A stretch of DNA of 64,000 nt from Adiantum capillus-veneris (taxonomy: Eukaryota; Streptophyta; Polypodiopsida; Polypodiales; Pteridaceae). The notes under the pieces are model-generated. The model was given only the letters and a program-made list of their open reading frames with translations, made no database searches and was not told where the DNA came from. Each line of letters starts with the position of its first letter. Within the stretch, counting starts at the first letter, position 1. Where the stretch lies: NCBI GenBank assembly GCA_014529385.2, contig CM043944.1, forward strand, positions 59,710,268-59,774,267. The letters are read 5' to 3'. Shown piece by piece: positions 46,641 to 56,465 of this stretch. The position numbers and the translations under genes were made by a program.

Positions 46641-46880
46641 ACAAAAGCCTTTTGGTGGGGGGACCGGCTCCAAGTAAATCCGGTCCTCAGCTGTTGTCAT
46701 GTTCTCTTATACTCTCTCTTGCAAAAGTATTGTTCATGCCAAGTTAATTAAGTATAATGGTTATGTTGCTACCATTAATTAAATTCACCCTCTATGTTCT
46801 CCAAGTAGTCTCACAAAAATGATGATTCTAATTCTCTTAATTCCGATATTCTCAAAGTTCATAGGCCATTTCCATTAAAA
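46636..46880 (+). repeat. 245-bp dispersed repeat, copy 2 (inverted relative to copy 1)
   Basis: Runs from about AATACAAAAGCCTTTTGG to CCATTTCCATTAAAA, matching the reverse complement of 42301-42545. With copy 1 it brackets element C, so a transcript across both could fold into a long hairpin. Confidence 0.88.
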
Positions 46881-47203
46881 TGAAGTAAGCATTCATTGTA
46901 GGTACACTAGGTGGCTTGGCTATTCACATGGGTAGGAGGTCATGATGGCATGTATGCCTCATACATCATGTGCTATCATGTGTCATAGGGAAGAGGAGGT
47001 ACCCATGAGGAGGTTTACCCTAACATAAACTAGGCTTCCACAACATCAAAAACACCTTTATATGTACTTACTGACGTGCTTTCCTCTTTGTTAAGGGCCT
47101 TCCCTTTCAGCCTTGCCTCAAGCCACGTACAAACTAATATAAACCTGAGCAGTCTTGCGAACAAACGTAAATTCAAACACCTAGGCAATAAGAGTTTTTA
47201 GGG
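46881..47203. other. spacer, nothing recognised
   Basis: No ORF or repeat is supported here. Confidence 0.4.
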
Positions 47204-47617
47204 ATGGCAAGCCAAAGCTTTGTATCCTTGACATGGACACAATTTTCTCACATGCAGCCGCGGTTCAAGGGCGGCATGTACCAGCTTCTCCCTATGTGCC
47301 AATTCGACCTACCACACATAGCCTTCATGGATGGGGCACCCTCATCAGACTCAATTTTCTCACATGCAGCCACGGTCGAGGACGACATGTCTCGCACTAG
47401 CCTTCTCCCTATGCGCCAGTTTGACCTACCGCGCATAGCCTTCATGGATGGGACACCCTCATCGGACACATCGTCTTCAACAGGGTCCTCATTGCATTGC
47501 AACTCACTTTGTAGGGGCAGTGCTTTGTTCCTCCTTCTTCGGAGGCCACCATCTCTCACCTTCTTCCTGCACACCCACTATTTCCGTGGCAAAGTCTGCC
47601 TGCCTCCTTCTTGCTAG
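47204..47617 (+). repeat. ~115-bp tandem duplication inside an ORF
   Basis: TTTTCTCACATGCAGCC..GG and CCTATG.GCCA.TT.GACCTACC recur 112-118 bp apart. Both strands are open (137 codons plus, 108 codons minus), and on each the duplication shows as a repeated peptide (plus: FDLP.IAFMDG; minus: PSMKAM.GRSNW). No family is recognised and the coding strand is unclear, so it is annotated as a repeat. Confidence 0.7.
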
Positions 47618-48267
47618 GTGCCTTGCCTCCTTTGTTGGCCGGCTTGGGGCGTAGAGTAAGCCCCCCTGATTGCCCCTTCTGGCGATCACGTGCCATCCTT
47701 GCTCCACACTCGTCCACTTCCTCACCTTCACATATGCAGAAAGAATGCCCTGTCGCCCACCTTTTACATGCTTGCGCTGTTGTCCTGTTACGCTACCCAC
47801 TCCCCACCCTCTGACGATCAAGCATACCAAGGTTTTACTTGAGTCTGACCCACAACCCACGCAAATTGAAGTCCCTTCTCAACCATCATTACCTGAAATC
47901 ATGCCTTTCATACCAACCCCTCCACGTGGTCAACCAAAACTATCACATTGACGTCCCTCGATCGACGCAAAAATTGCCACGTCGGCATCCCTCGGTCTTG
48001 CAATTTTTTTAACGTTTGACACAAACACTACCCCCTGCCACGTGGATGTGGCGATGCACTTCCCCACTTCTTAAATGACTTAGACCTGAGGGTGGGTTCA
48101 GACTGCACCCGAGCCAAAGAAGTCTTGCACCATTTCCGCCAGCGTTCAATTACACCAAAAAGAAGTCCGCTTATATATATAATTTGCTGCTAGGTCGTGA
48201 TTTTCGTCGAAAAGTCGATGGACATGGTGTGCGTCTGGGGTCTGGGGCCGCCTCAGGACTAAAGAAC
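47618..48267. other. spacer, no supported gene
   Basis: Several overlapping GC-rich ORFs occur on both strands without domain signals. TTATATATATAA lies near 48171, and CACGTGG near 48040 is a G-box-like hexamer context. Neither has a convincing gene downstream. Confidence 0.35.
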
Positions 48268-48449
48268 ACGGGGTCTTGAATGAAGACCCCGTCATGAGAT
48301 CCAGGAGGAGAACCCCACGCACAAAAGCAGAGACGCGCTTCGTCATTAGATTTTAAAAAGTAAACTCAAACAAATTTTGTAAACTCGGACATCCGAGACG
48401 TAAGCTCAGACAAGCATAAATACACATAAACTCACCTCCATTTCAACCA

Positions 48450-48541
48450 AATCATCGCGCGCGTCCGGTTAGCACATTGAGTTGCCACAACGCCCGTCTG
48501 GATTCGAGTCGCGGTGGGGGAAGCGCCGCTGTTTTTTTTTT
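48450..48541 (+). mobile_element. tRNA-like sequence with T-run tail (SINE head or tRNA relic)
   Basis: GGTTAGCA at 48467-48474 and GGATTCGAGTC at 48500-48510 are placed as D-loop G18-G19 and the T-arm/B-box (GG to TTC spacing of 36 nt, as in tRNA). A GC-rich stretch and ten T residues follow. The acceptor stem does not pair convincingly, so it is not a functional tRNA gene. Confidence 0.45.
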
Positions 48542-48974
48542 GGGAAAATTACCAAAATACCCCTCTAATTTGAGGAAATTCCCAAAATACCCTTGTATCT
48601 ATTTTGGTTGGAATGTTCAAGATTTTCTAATCTTCATTCGTTTTTGACAATTGAGATCCGTTTTTGAGTGCTCAGCATGTAATTTGTCACCAGTTACCAT
48701 CGCAAAAAAGGCAATTATGTCTAAAAATAATGAAGCAATTCATCTCCAAAGCCTACGTAACCAACTCAAATTGTAGTTTTAGCATCTTGTACGATAGACA
48801 ATCACTCTTCTTGTGAAGGCCTACAGAAAAATTTATTTTTCGAGAAATTTAGTCTCACAACCAGGGGTATTTTGGGAATTTTGAAAAATTTGAAGGGCAT
48901 TTTGGGGATTTTTGAAATTTGAAGGGTATTTTGGGAATTTCCTCAAATTAGAGGGGTATTTTGGTAATTTCCCC
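48542..48974. mobile_element. MITE-like element, 433 bp, ~53-bp terminal inverted repeats
   Basis: The left arm 48542-48594 starts GGGAAAATTACCAAAATACC. The right arm 48923-48974 is its reverse complement with very few changes (GGGGAAATTACC at the tip). T-runs flank both ends (48532-48541 and 48975-48982) and may be an 8-bp target duplication. The interior carries extra direct copies of GGGTATTTTGGGAATTT next to the right arm. It has no coding capacity, so any transposase would act in trans. Confidence 0.82.
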
Positions 48975-49268
48975 TTTTTTTTCACTGTCGGATCTCCTCG
49001 AGATCCTCACCATCCACCATCCCGCCAGAAATCCCATGGCCGGGTCTTCATTCAAGGCCCAGTCACGAGCCCCTCTCATGGCGGGTCCGGAAACCGTTTG
49101 TTGGCACTGCCGTTAGGCAGGGTCTATAGGGAGGAATTTTGACGCCATGGCCATAGGGCCAAAGGCCAATGGGGAGTTGCCGAGCAAGGGTATGTTTTTA
49201 AGGTGGACTGCATGCGTGCATGCATTGGATTGCTATTTTTGTTGTTAAGACTTGTTACCTGCTGACCT

Positions 49269-49730
49269 GTGCTTATCGGCCCCACAGCGACTCCTTCCGC
49301 ATCCACCACATGGTCAACCAGGGAGCCCTCCCAACTCGTCCTGGACAACCAAGCCCATCTTGGCGACGACATTTTGTACGAACCCTTTGAGTGTGAAGAG
49401 TCCTTTAATTGCAGGTTCGACATTATCCGCGACGGGGATCACCTCTTGCATGACGTTGAAGCGGCGTCAGCCAATGCGATGAGCAGTTGCAGTAGCCGGC
49501 TCAGCAATTGCACAGCAGGAAGCTCCAGGACTGCATTCAGTGCAGCACATACAACATTCAGTCGTAGTACTGTAGATTCTAAGGAGGGCCACTACAACAG
49601 TACGACGTCCTCTGCAAGATTTCAAGTAACACCAGGCCGGCAATGTGGCTGCTCGTTTCAGATAGCTACAGCCAGTATAGCGCAAATCTGTCTGGAGGGC
49701 TTGATTACAGTGCAGATACAGATGGCATGA
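49269..49730 (+). CDS. hypothetical ORF, acidic
   Basis: 153 codons containing LGDDILYEPFECEESFNCRF and DIIRDGDHLLHDVEAAS, then Ser/Ala-rich sequence. Composition changes sharply after residue ~75, so only the first part may be coding. No domain recognised. Confidence 0.3.
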   Translation: MLIGPTATPSASTTWSTREPSQLVLDNQAHLGDDILYEPFECEESFNCRFDIIRDGDHLLHDVEAASANAMSSCSSRLSNCTAGSSRTAFSAAHTTFSRSTVDSKEGHYNSTTSSARFQVTPGRQCGCSFQIATASIAQICLEGLITVQIQMA

Positions 49731-50159
49731 GCGAGATCATCGCAAATTCATGTGATGAGTCTGACTGTTACGGCCACAGGACCGCAGGGCACGGCGTTGC
49801 ACAGGCGGATGGCATCGCCGTAGGACAGGGTCATGCTAACAGAGCATGCGCCGAGGATGACGTGGATGCACGCCATGCACGTGACACAGGTGCCCATAAC
49901 GATGATGATGAGGATACGCATGTCATGTAGTATGATGGATGCGGATGGCGCAACCATGGTAGGCGAGACATGCTATTCTGAGGACCTCCTGCTAGATTTT
50001 GAAGAGTCGATTGAAGAGCTGGTGCGGTGTCACCAGCTGATTGGACAACATGATGAGCTGCATGCATTGTACTGCCGCTACATCCAACTAAATCCTCCAA
50101 CCCTTCACCCCACCATAGCCCTCGCCTTTTTCCAAGTTTTACAATGTCTTGAAGCTTAA
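49643..50159 (+). CDS. hypothetical ORFs, possibly exons of one gene
   Basis: Frame 49643-49930 ends in an acidic stretch (GAHNDDDEDTHVM). Overlapping frame 49833-50159 ends in CYSEDLLLDFEESIEELVRC then HQLIGQHDELHALYCRYIQL, which looks like an amphipathic helical C-terminus. They could be joined by splicing, but I see no clear splice pair. The stretch 50160-50588 downstream is AT-rich and empty. Confidence 0.3.
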
Positions 50160-50588
50160 TTAAGCTGGTTAATTCCTCTTTGTAACATTATTGAGCCTAA
50201 GAGCTTTCTTGTAATGTAAATCTTCACACACCCTTAAATTTCAATTCAATTGTAATTCTTCCATTGAGTGCAAATTCAATTCATTGTGTGGAATGAAGGC
50301 GATGCCCTCACCTAACTTAATTATAAGCCTCAATCTTGGTTCTCCATCATGTGAGATTCTCTCCCTTTAGCTAATTTGTCTCACGTATGGTGGTTCATTT
50401 TTTTCCCAACCCATGCCCACACCTATCTTAATAAGCCTACTGCCTCAATCCAGGTTCTCCATTGTCTCATACGGTCCTTCATTTTTGAAGGTCCACCAAC
50501 TTCCAAGTGCTCACAAAAATATTGTACCAATTGATCACAGTCCATTTCAAAATAGGAGCAACTCTGTGCACGTGAACGTCAATCTGCT

Positions 50589-51117
50589 TTAGCAACTTTT
50601 GACGACTAGTAGAACTCTCATATTACTTGGGTGTTGTACCACTGTGAACACAGTGCTATGTCTGTTAAGATCCATTTTTCTTGACTCCAAATCCGTTGCA
50701 ATGCTTCGGGCTAGCAATACCTTTTGTTGTGCTTGTTCCTTGTTGTCACTACTATCAAAACCTGGAATGACATCATCTGTTGATCGTTGACGGCCTTTGA
50801 ATTTCTTTCTGATCAATTCGTAACTTTCTCGATCTGGCCACTTGGTCCCAAGTGTATTGTAAAAATAGGACTTGTACCATAACTCCATGTGTCAGAGTCC
50901 TCTTTAATTTGTAAGCATCGTGAACATCTTTCCACCAAGTCTTCAAGTTTGTCAATTGCTCTGTGAACTTCGTTGACCCAATGACGACAGAATCAGACTG
51001 TTTAGAGCCTAATACATTCTGGGTTGATAAATGTACGGAATCGGTGGCTTCTGGCTCACTTTCAGGACCTTTTACTTTTGCCCCTTCACTAGAAACCAAG
51101 GCGGGCTTGCATGGCAT
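50589..51117 (-). pseudogene. hypothetical protein, frameshifted
   Basis: Two overlapping minus-strand frames seem to continue one another. The first (51117 down to 50773) ends its plausible part with NLKTWWKDVHDAYKLKR. The second (50888 down) begins MELWYKSYFYNTLGTKWPD and goes on with YELIRKKFKGRQRSTDDVIP. A one-base change near 50890 would link them. No family recognised; probably a decayed gene or transposon ORF. Confidence 0.4.
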
Positions 51118-52383
51118 AGCTGAGCCTTGATTTGGTGATTCTCCATGTTGAGAATTGCCTTGGTTGGTTGCAGTGGCGAGGGCAGTAATGCTACCAAACC
51201 ATCAATTACATGTGAACCAGTAACAAGGAAAGACAGACCATCCTCACAAATGTTGAATTATTTCATTTCAAGCCCTTAAGGCAATGAATCAATACAAAGA
51301 AAATGCCTTGAGATTCAGATTTTATGATACCTATTATTCTATGTTAGAATTTGTTCATTTTTTAAGGTGTTTTTTTCGCCCAAAAAAATCTAGCTCAAGG
51401 TTAGGGAACATTCTATACTTTAGCTCATGTCAAAGTGTGAGACCATTACACACAGCCTCTCAAAGAGTTCAATACCTCGCGCCTTACGGAACTCGCCTTA
51501 AACTACTCGAGGAAGGTTAACTCAGTGTGACAATGCGAATTTTTGCTCATGAGTCGAAACATGCTTGAGTTACAGCAGCCAGCGCAACGGTGACCTTAGT
51601 GAACACGTAAAATGATAGGAACAGGTTTTCGATTGTAACCCTCGTAATGTGTATTTTTCATCTTGTTGGAAAGGTTGCAAACGTTAGGACACAATGCAAT
51701 AAATAGTCATTTTTGAACGCTGTTCTCAAGAAATTCTCTCAACAAGAGTAACATACAACACCTGAGGAGTGGGTCATGTTGGTTCAGATCTTGAATACTT
51801 CCTCTCCTGCACCATACTTTTTCAGTAAGTTACTACTGCAAACCACATATCTTCCACAACCCAGATCACAATTTATATCATTTACTACTATGAATCGCCA
51901 AGCATAATTTAATAACACTTTGAGCCAGCAATTTTAACATTTACTTTAAGGCAGTGCCCTCGTCTACTGTAGACGATCCTGTTCCTCCAACCGCCACGGT
52001 GGACATGCGCGTAGAGCTGAACTCCTTGGCCCGGCAGTCTGAACCCAGTCTAATGTCGAATAGCGGAAGCAGCTTGCAAGTGACGATGACCAGCTTCACC
52101 ATAGCATGGATACAACGAAGAAGGTGGAAAACATGCAAAAGCTTGTTGCGTGGCAGGGTAAACAAATGGAAGCTCGGCTATGACAAGAGCACACCGTCCG
52201 GGCAAACAGCCCACAGCAGAAGAGACGTGCGCTGGGGGTCGCCTTTATGGAACGGTGTGTAAGAACGCTGTTTTTGTACACACACACACATTTTTCGGTA
52301 AATCCACTCACAGTCACACACACAGATTCGTTTTCTCTCTCAATACCGCCAAGAAAGCAGCAATAAAGGCTCCGCAAGCAAAC
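51118..52383. other. 5' flank of the PPR gene
   Basis: No domain-bearing ORF is found. The PPR frame stays open back to 52180, but those 68 codons are low in PPR character (His/Thr-rich over a CACACA tract), so they are treated as leader. No certain TATA box was identified. Confidence 0.4.
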
Positions 52384-55300
52384 ATGGAGAGACAGAAAAT
52401 GAGTCTTTCTTTTGTGAGCTCACTTAAAGACTGTGCTAAGACGAAGAATTTGTACCTAGGTAGTAGGATACATGCTGATATTCGCGATAGTGGGTTACTT
52501 GAAAAGAACACATACTTAGGGAACATGTTGGTCGGTATGTATGTCAAGTGTGGTGCACTTGTCAGGGCGCAACAAGTCTTCGATGAGCTTCTTTTACGGG
52601 ATGTCGTTGCTTGGAACACACTGATCGCAGGATATTCCCAGCAGAGGCAGGGTCAGGAAGCTCTGGGCTGTTTTCAGCAGATGCAAAGCGAGGGCCTTCC
52701 CCCAGATGCAGTCACCTACACATGTATCTTGAAGGCATGTGGCTCTACGCAAGACGCTGATATGGGCAAAAAAATTCATGATGATGTTGTTAGTCAGGGA
52801 CTGTTGCAGAAAAATGTTGTACTTGGCAATGCCTTGGTTGATATGTATGCCAAATGTGGCGCATTGCAGAAAGCACAAAAAGTGCTTGAGGAGCTTTCTG
52901 TTCGAAATGTCGTCTCTTGGAATGCACTGATTGCGGGATACGCTCAACAGGAGCAAGGCCAGAAAGCTCTAGGCTGTTTTCAGCAGATGCAAAGTGAGGG
53001 CATCTCTCCAGATGCAATCACCTACGTGTGCATTTTGAAGGCATGTGGCTCTAAGCAAGATGCTGATATGGGAATTAAAATTCATGCTGATATTGTTAGT
53101 CAGGGGATGTCGAAAAAAGAAGTTGTGCTTGGCAATGCCTTGATCGACATGTATGCGAAGTGTGGTTTGCTTGAGAAAGCACAGAGAGTGCTTGAGGAGC
53201 TTGGTGTCCGGGACGTTGTCTCGTGGAATGCACTGATTGCAGGATATGCTCAACAGGGGCAGGGTCAGAAAGCTCTTGGCCATTTTCAGCGGATGCGAAG
53301 CGAGGGCTTCTCTCCAGATGCAATCACCTATGCGTGCATCTTGAAGGCATGTGGCTGTACGCAAGATGCTGATATGGGCATAAAAATTCACGATGATATT
53401 GTTAGTCTGGGGCTGTTGCAAACAAACGTCGTGCTTGGCAGTGCCTTGGTCGATATGTATGCCAAATGTGGGTTACTTCAGAAAGCACAGAAAGTGCTTG
53501 AGGAGCTTCCTGTCCGGAATGTCGTCTCTTGGAGTGCATTGATTGCGGGATACACGCAACAGGAGCAGGGCCAGGAAGCTCTAGGCTGTTTTCAGCGGAT
53601 GCAAAACGAGGGCCTCACTCCGGATGTGATCACCTACGCATGCATCTTAAAGGCATGTGGCTCTACGCAAGATGTTGATATGGGAATAAAAATTCATGAT
53701 GATATTGTTAGTCAAGGGCTGTTGCAAAAAAATTTTGTTCTTGGCAATGCCTTGGTTGATCTGTATGCCAAATGCGGTGCACTTCAGAAAGCACAAAAAG
53801 TTCTCGAGGAGCTTCCTGTCCGGAATGTCATCTCTTGGAGCGCATTGATTGCGGGATATGCGCAACAGGGGCAGGGCAAGGAAGCTCTAGGCTGTTTTCA
53901 GAGGATGCAAAATGAGGGCCTCTCTCCAGATGGAATCACCTACACGTGCATCCTGAAGGCATGTGGCTCTATGCAAGATGCTGAGACGGGCTTAAAAATT
54001 CATGCTGATATTGTTAGTCAGGGCCTGTTGAAGAAAGATGTTGTGCTTGGCAATGCTTTGGTTGACATGTATGCAAAATGTGGTGTACTTCAAAAAGCAC
54101 AAAAAGTGCTTGAGGAGCTCTGTGTCCGGGACGTCGTCTCGTGGAATGCACTGATTGCAGGATATGCCCAGCAGTGGCAGGGACAGGAAGCTCTGGGCTG
54201 TTTTCAGCGGATGCAAAGCGAGGGCCTCTCTCCAGATGCAATCACCTATGCATGCATCTTGAAGGCATGTGGGTCTATGCAAGATGCTGATAGGGGCATA
54301 AAAATGCACGCTGATATTGTTAGTCAGGGGCTTTTGCAAAAAAATGTCGTGCTTGGCAATTCCTTGGTCGATATGTATGCCAAATGTGGTGCACTTCAGA
54401 AAGCACAAAAAGTGCTCGAGGAGCTTCCTGTCAGGAATGTTGTCTGTTGGAGTTCATTGATTGCGGGATACGCACAACAGGAGCAGGGTCAGAAAGCTCT
54501 AGGCTGTTTTCAGCGTATGCGAAGCGAGGGCCTGTCTCCAGATGCAATCACCTATGCGTGCATCTTGAAGGCATGTGGCACTGCGCAAGATGCTAATATG
54601 GGCATAAAAATTCATGATGATATTGTTAATCAAGGGCTATTGCAAACGAATGTTGTGGTTGGCAATGCCTTGGTCGATATGTATGCCAAATGTGGTGCAC
54701 TTCAGAAAGCACAAAAAGTGCTTGAAGAGCTTCCTGTCCGGAATGTCGTCTCTTGGAGTGCGTTGATTGCAGGATACGCACAACAGAGGCAGGGCCAGGA
54801 AGCTCTAGGCTGTTTTCAGCGGATGCAAAGCGAGGGCCTCTCGCCAGATGCAATCACCTATGCGTGCAGCTTGAAGGCATGTGGCTCTATGCAAGATGCT
54901 GATATGGGCATAGAAATTCACGCTGATATTGTTAGTCAGAGGCTGTTGCAAAAGAATGTCGTGCTTGGCAATGCCTTGGTCGACATGTATGCGAAATGTG
55001 GTTTACTTCAGAAAGCACAAAGAGTGCTTGAGGAGCTTTGTGGCCGGAACGTCGTCTCGTGGAATGCACTGATTGCAGGATATGCCCAACAAGGGCAGGG
55101 CCAGGAAGCTCTGGGCTGTTTTCAGCGGATGCGAACCGAGGGGCTCTCTCCAGATGTAATCACCTACACGTGCATCTTAAAGGCTTGTGGCTGTATGCAA
55201 GATGCTGATATGGGCATAAAAATTTACACTGGTATTGTTAGTCAGGGGCTGTTGCAAAAAAATGTCATGCTTGGCAATGCCTTGGTTGATATGTATGCCA

Positions 55301-56424
55301 AATGTGGTGCACTTAAGAAAGCACAAAAAGTGCTTGAGGAGCTTCCTGTCCGGAATGTCGTGTCTTGGAATGCACTGATTGCGGGATATGTGCAACAGGA
55401 GCAGGGCCAGAAAGCTCTAGGCTGTTTTCAGCTGATGCAAAGTGAGGGTCTCTCTCCAAATGCAATCACCTATGCGTGCATCTTGAAGGCATGTGGCTCT
55501 ACGCAAGATGCTGATATGTGCATAAAAATTCACGATGATATTGTTAGTCAGGGGCTGTTGCAAAAAAATGTCATTCTTGGGAATGCCTTGGTCGAAGTGT
55601 ATGCCAAATGTGGTGTACTTCAGAAAGCACAAAGAGTGCTTGAGGAGCTTGGCGTCCGGGATGTCGTCTCGTGGAATGCACTGATTGCAGGATATGCCCA
55701 ACTGGGGCTGGGCCAGGAAGCTCTGGGCTGTTTTCAGCAGATGCGAAGTGAGGGCATATCTCCAGATGCAATCACCTACGCATGCATCTTGAAGGCATAT
55801 GGCTCTACCGAAGATGCTGATATGGGCATAAAAGTTCACGCTGATATTGTTAGTCGGGGGATGTTAAAAAATGATGTTGTGCTTGGCACTGCCTTGGTTG
55901 ACATGTATGCGAAATGTGGTTTACTTCAGAAAGCACAAAGAGTGCTTGAGGAGCTTCGTGTCCGGGATGTCGTCTCGTGGAATGCACTGATTGCAGGTTA
56001 TGCGCAACACGAGCAGGGTCAGAAAGCTCTAGGCTGTTGTCTGCGGATGCATAGCGAGGGCCTCTTTCCAGATGCAATCACCTACGCGTGCATCTTGAAG
56101 GCATGCGGCTCTACGCAAGATGCTGATATGGGCAAAAACATTATTGCTGATATTGCTAGACATGGGCTATTGAAAAATGATGTTGTGCTTGGCAACGCCT
56201 TGGTCGGCATGTTTGCGAAATGTGGTGCACTTCAGAAAGCACAAAAAGTGCTCGAGGAGCTTCCTGTCCGGAATGTGGACTCTTGGAATGCACTGATTGC
56301 AGGACATGCTGAACAAGGGAAGGGCCAGGAAGCTCTGGGCTGTTTTCAGCGGATGCAAAGCGAGCGTATCTCTCCAAATTCTGTCACCTATACTTTCGTC
56401 TTGAAGGCTATGTTGACATCTTGA
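52384..56424 (+). CDS. PLS-class pentatricopeptide-repeat protein, 13 near-identical units, no E/DYW domain
   Basis: From the ATG at 52384 (AACATGGAG context; an in-frame ATG at 52180 is less likely) it encodes 1346 residues. It opens with an L motif (SFVSSLKDCAKTKN), then repeats a 102-residue S-P-L block thirteen times. The S motif reads ALVDMYAKCGALQKAQKVLE, the P motif VVSWNALIAGYAQQ and ALGCFQRMQSEG, and the L motif ITYACILKACGS and IHADIVSQGLL. PPR proteins bind organellar RNA one base per motif; PLS members usually end in E/DYW editing domains, absent here. The frame stops at KAMLTS inside a fourteenth L motif. Differences between units cluster at code positions (N/S at P5, N/D at the last S position). 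Confidence 0.93.
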   Translation: MERQKMSLSFVSSLKDCAKTKNLYLGSRIHADIRDSGLLEKNTYLGNMLVGMYVKCGALVRAQQVFDELLLRDVVAWNTLIAGYSQQRQGQEALGCFQQMQSEGLPPDAVTYTCILKACGSTQDADMGKKIHDDVVSQGLLQKNVVLGNALVDMYAKCGALQKAQKVLEELSVRNVVSWNALIAGYAQQEQGQKALGCFQQMQSEGISPDAITYVCILKACGSKQDADMGIKIHADIVSQGMSKKEVVLGNALIDMYAKCGLLEKAQRVLEELGVRDVVSWNALIAGYAQQGQGQKALGHFQRMRSEGFSPDAITYACILKACGCTQDADMGIKIHDDIVSLGLLQTNVVLGSALVDMYAKCGLLQKAQKVLEELPVRNVVSWSALIAGYTQQEQGQEALGCFQRMQNEGLTPDVITYACILKACGSTQDVDMGIKIHDDIVSQGLLQKNFVLGNALVDLYAKCGALQKAQKVLEELPVRNVISWSALIAGYAQQGQGKEALGCFQRMQNEGLSPDGITYTCILKACGSMQDAETGLKIHADIVSQGLLKKDVVLGNALVDMYAKCGVLQKAQKVLEELCVRDVVSWNALIAGYAQQWQGQEALGCFQRMQSEGLSPDAITYACILKACGSMQDADRGIKMHADIVSQGLLQKNVVLGNSLVDMYAKCGALQKAQKVLEELPVRNVVCWSSLIAGYAQQEQGQKALGCFQRMRSEGLSPDAITYACILKACGTAQDANMGIKIHDDIVNQGLLQTNVVVGNALVDMYAKCGALQKAQKVLEELPVRNVVSWSALIAGYAQQRQGQEALGCFQRMQSEGLSPDAITYACSLKACGSMQDADMGIEIHADIVSQRLLQKNVVLGNALVDMYAKCGLLQKAQRVLEELCGRNVVSWNALIAGYAQQGQGQEALGCFQRMRTEGLSPDVITYTCILKACGCMQDADMGIKIYTGIVSQGLLQKNVMLGNALVDMYAKCGALKKAQKVLEELPVRNVVSWNALIAGYVQQEQGQKALGCFQLMQSEGLSPNAITYACILKACGSTQDADMCIKIHDDIVSQGLLQKNVILGNALVEVYAKCGVLQKAQRVLEELGVRDVVSWNALIAGYAQLGLGQEALGCFQQMRSEGISPDAITYACILKAYGSTEDADMGIKVHADIVSRGMLKNDVVLGTALVDMYAKCGLLQKAQRVLEELRVRDVVSWNALIAGYAQHEQGQKALGCCLRMHSEGLFPDAITYACILKACGSTQDADMGKNIIADIARHGLLKNDVVLGNALVGMFAKCGALQKAQKVLEELPVRNVDSWNALIAGHAEQGKGQEALGCFQRMQSERISPNSVTYTFVLKAMLTS

Positions 56425-56465
56425 AGGCATGTCAGGGATGTTGAAAAAAGATATCGTACTGCACA
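56425..56465 (+). pseudogene. out-of-frame remnant of the 14th PPR unit
   Basis: Just after the stop, CAGGGATGTTGAAAAAAGAT matches the QGMLKKD part of the L motif (compare 55855-55875), but in another frame and with bases deleted. PPR homology then ends. Confidence 0.75.

Larger units (their letters stand above)
48268..49061. repeat. outer inverted repeat enclosing SINE-like and MITE-like DNA
   Basis: The left arm 48268-48302 (GGGTCTTGAATGAAGACCC plus CATGAGAT) matches the reverse complement of 49029-49061. Each arm is itself a hairpin; ACGGGGTCTT/AAGACCCCGT at 48268-48292 is a perfect 10-bp stem with a 5-nt loop. Confidence 0.65.

Noticed and set aside
48450-48521. Functional tRNA gene
   Set aside because: D-loop and T-arm spacing fit, but the acceptor and anticodon stems do not pair convincingly.
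52180-52383. 68-codon N-terminal extension of the PPR frame
   Set aside because: Covers a CACACA tract, shows no PPR pattern, and the ATG at 52384 has better context and directly precedes the first motif.
52384-56424. CRISPR-like periodicity from regular repeats
   Set aside because: The repeat unit is a 306-bp coding PPR triplet in a eukaryotic genome, with no spacers.
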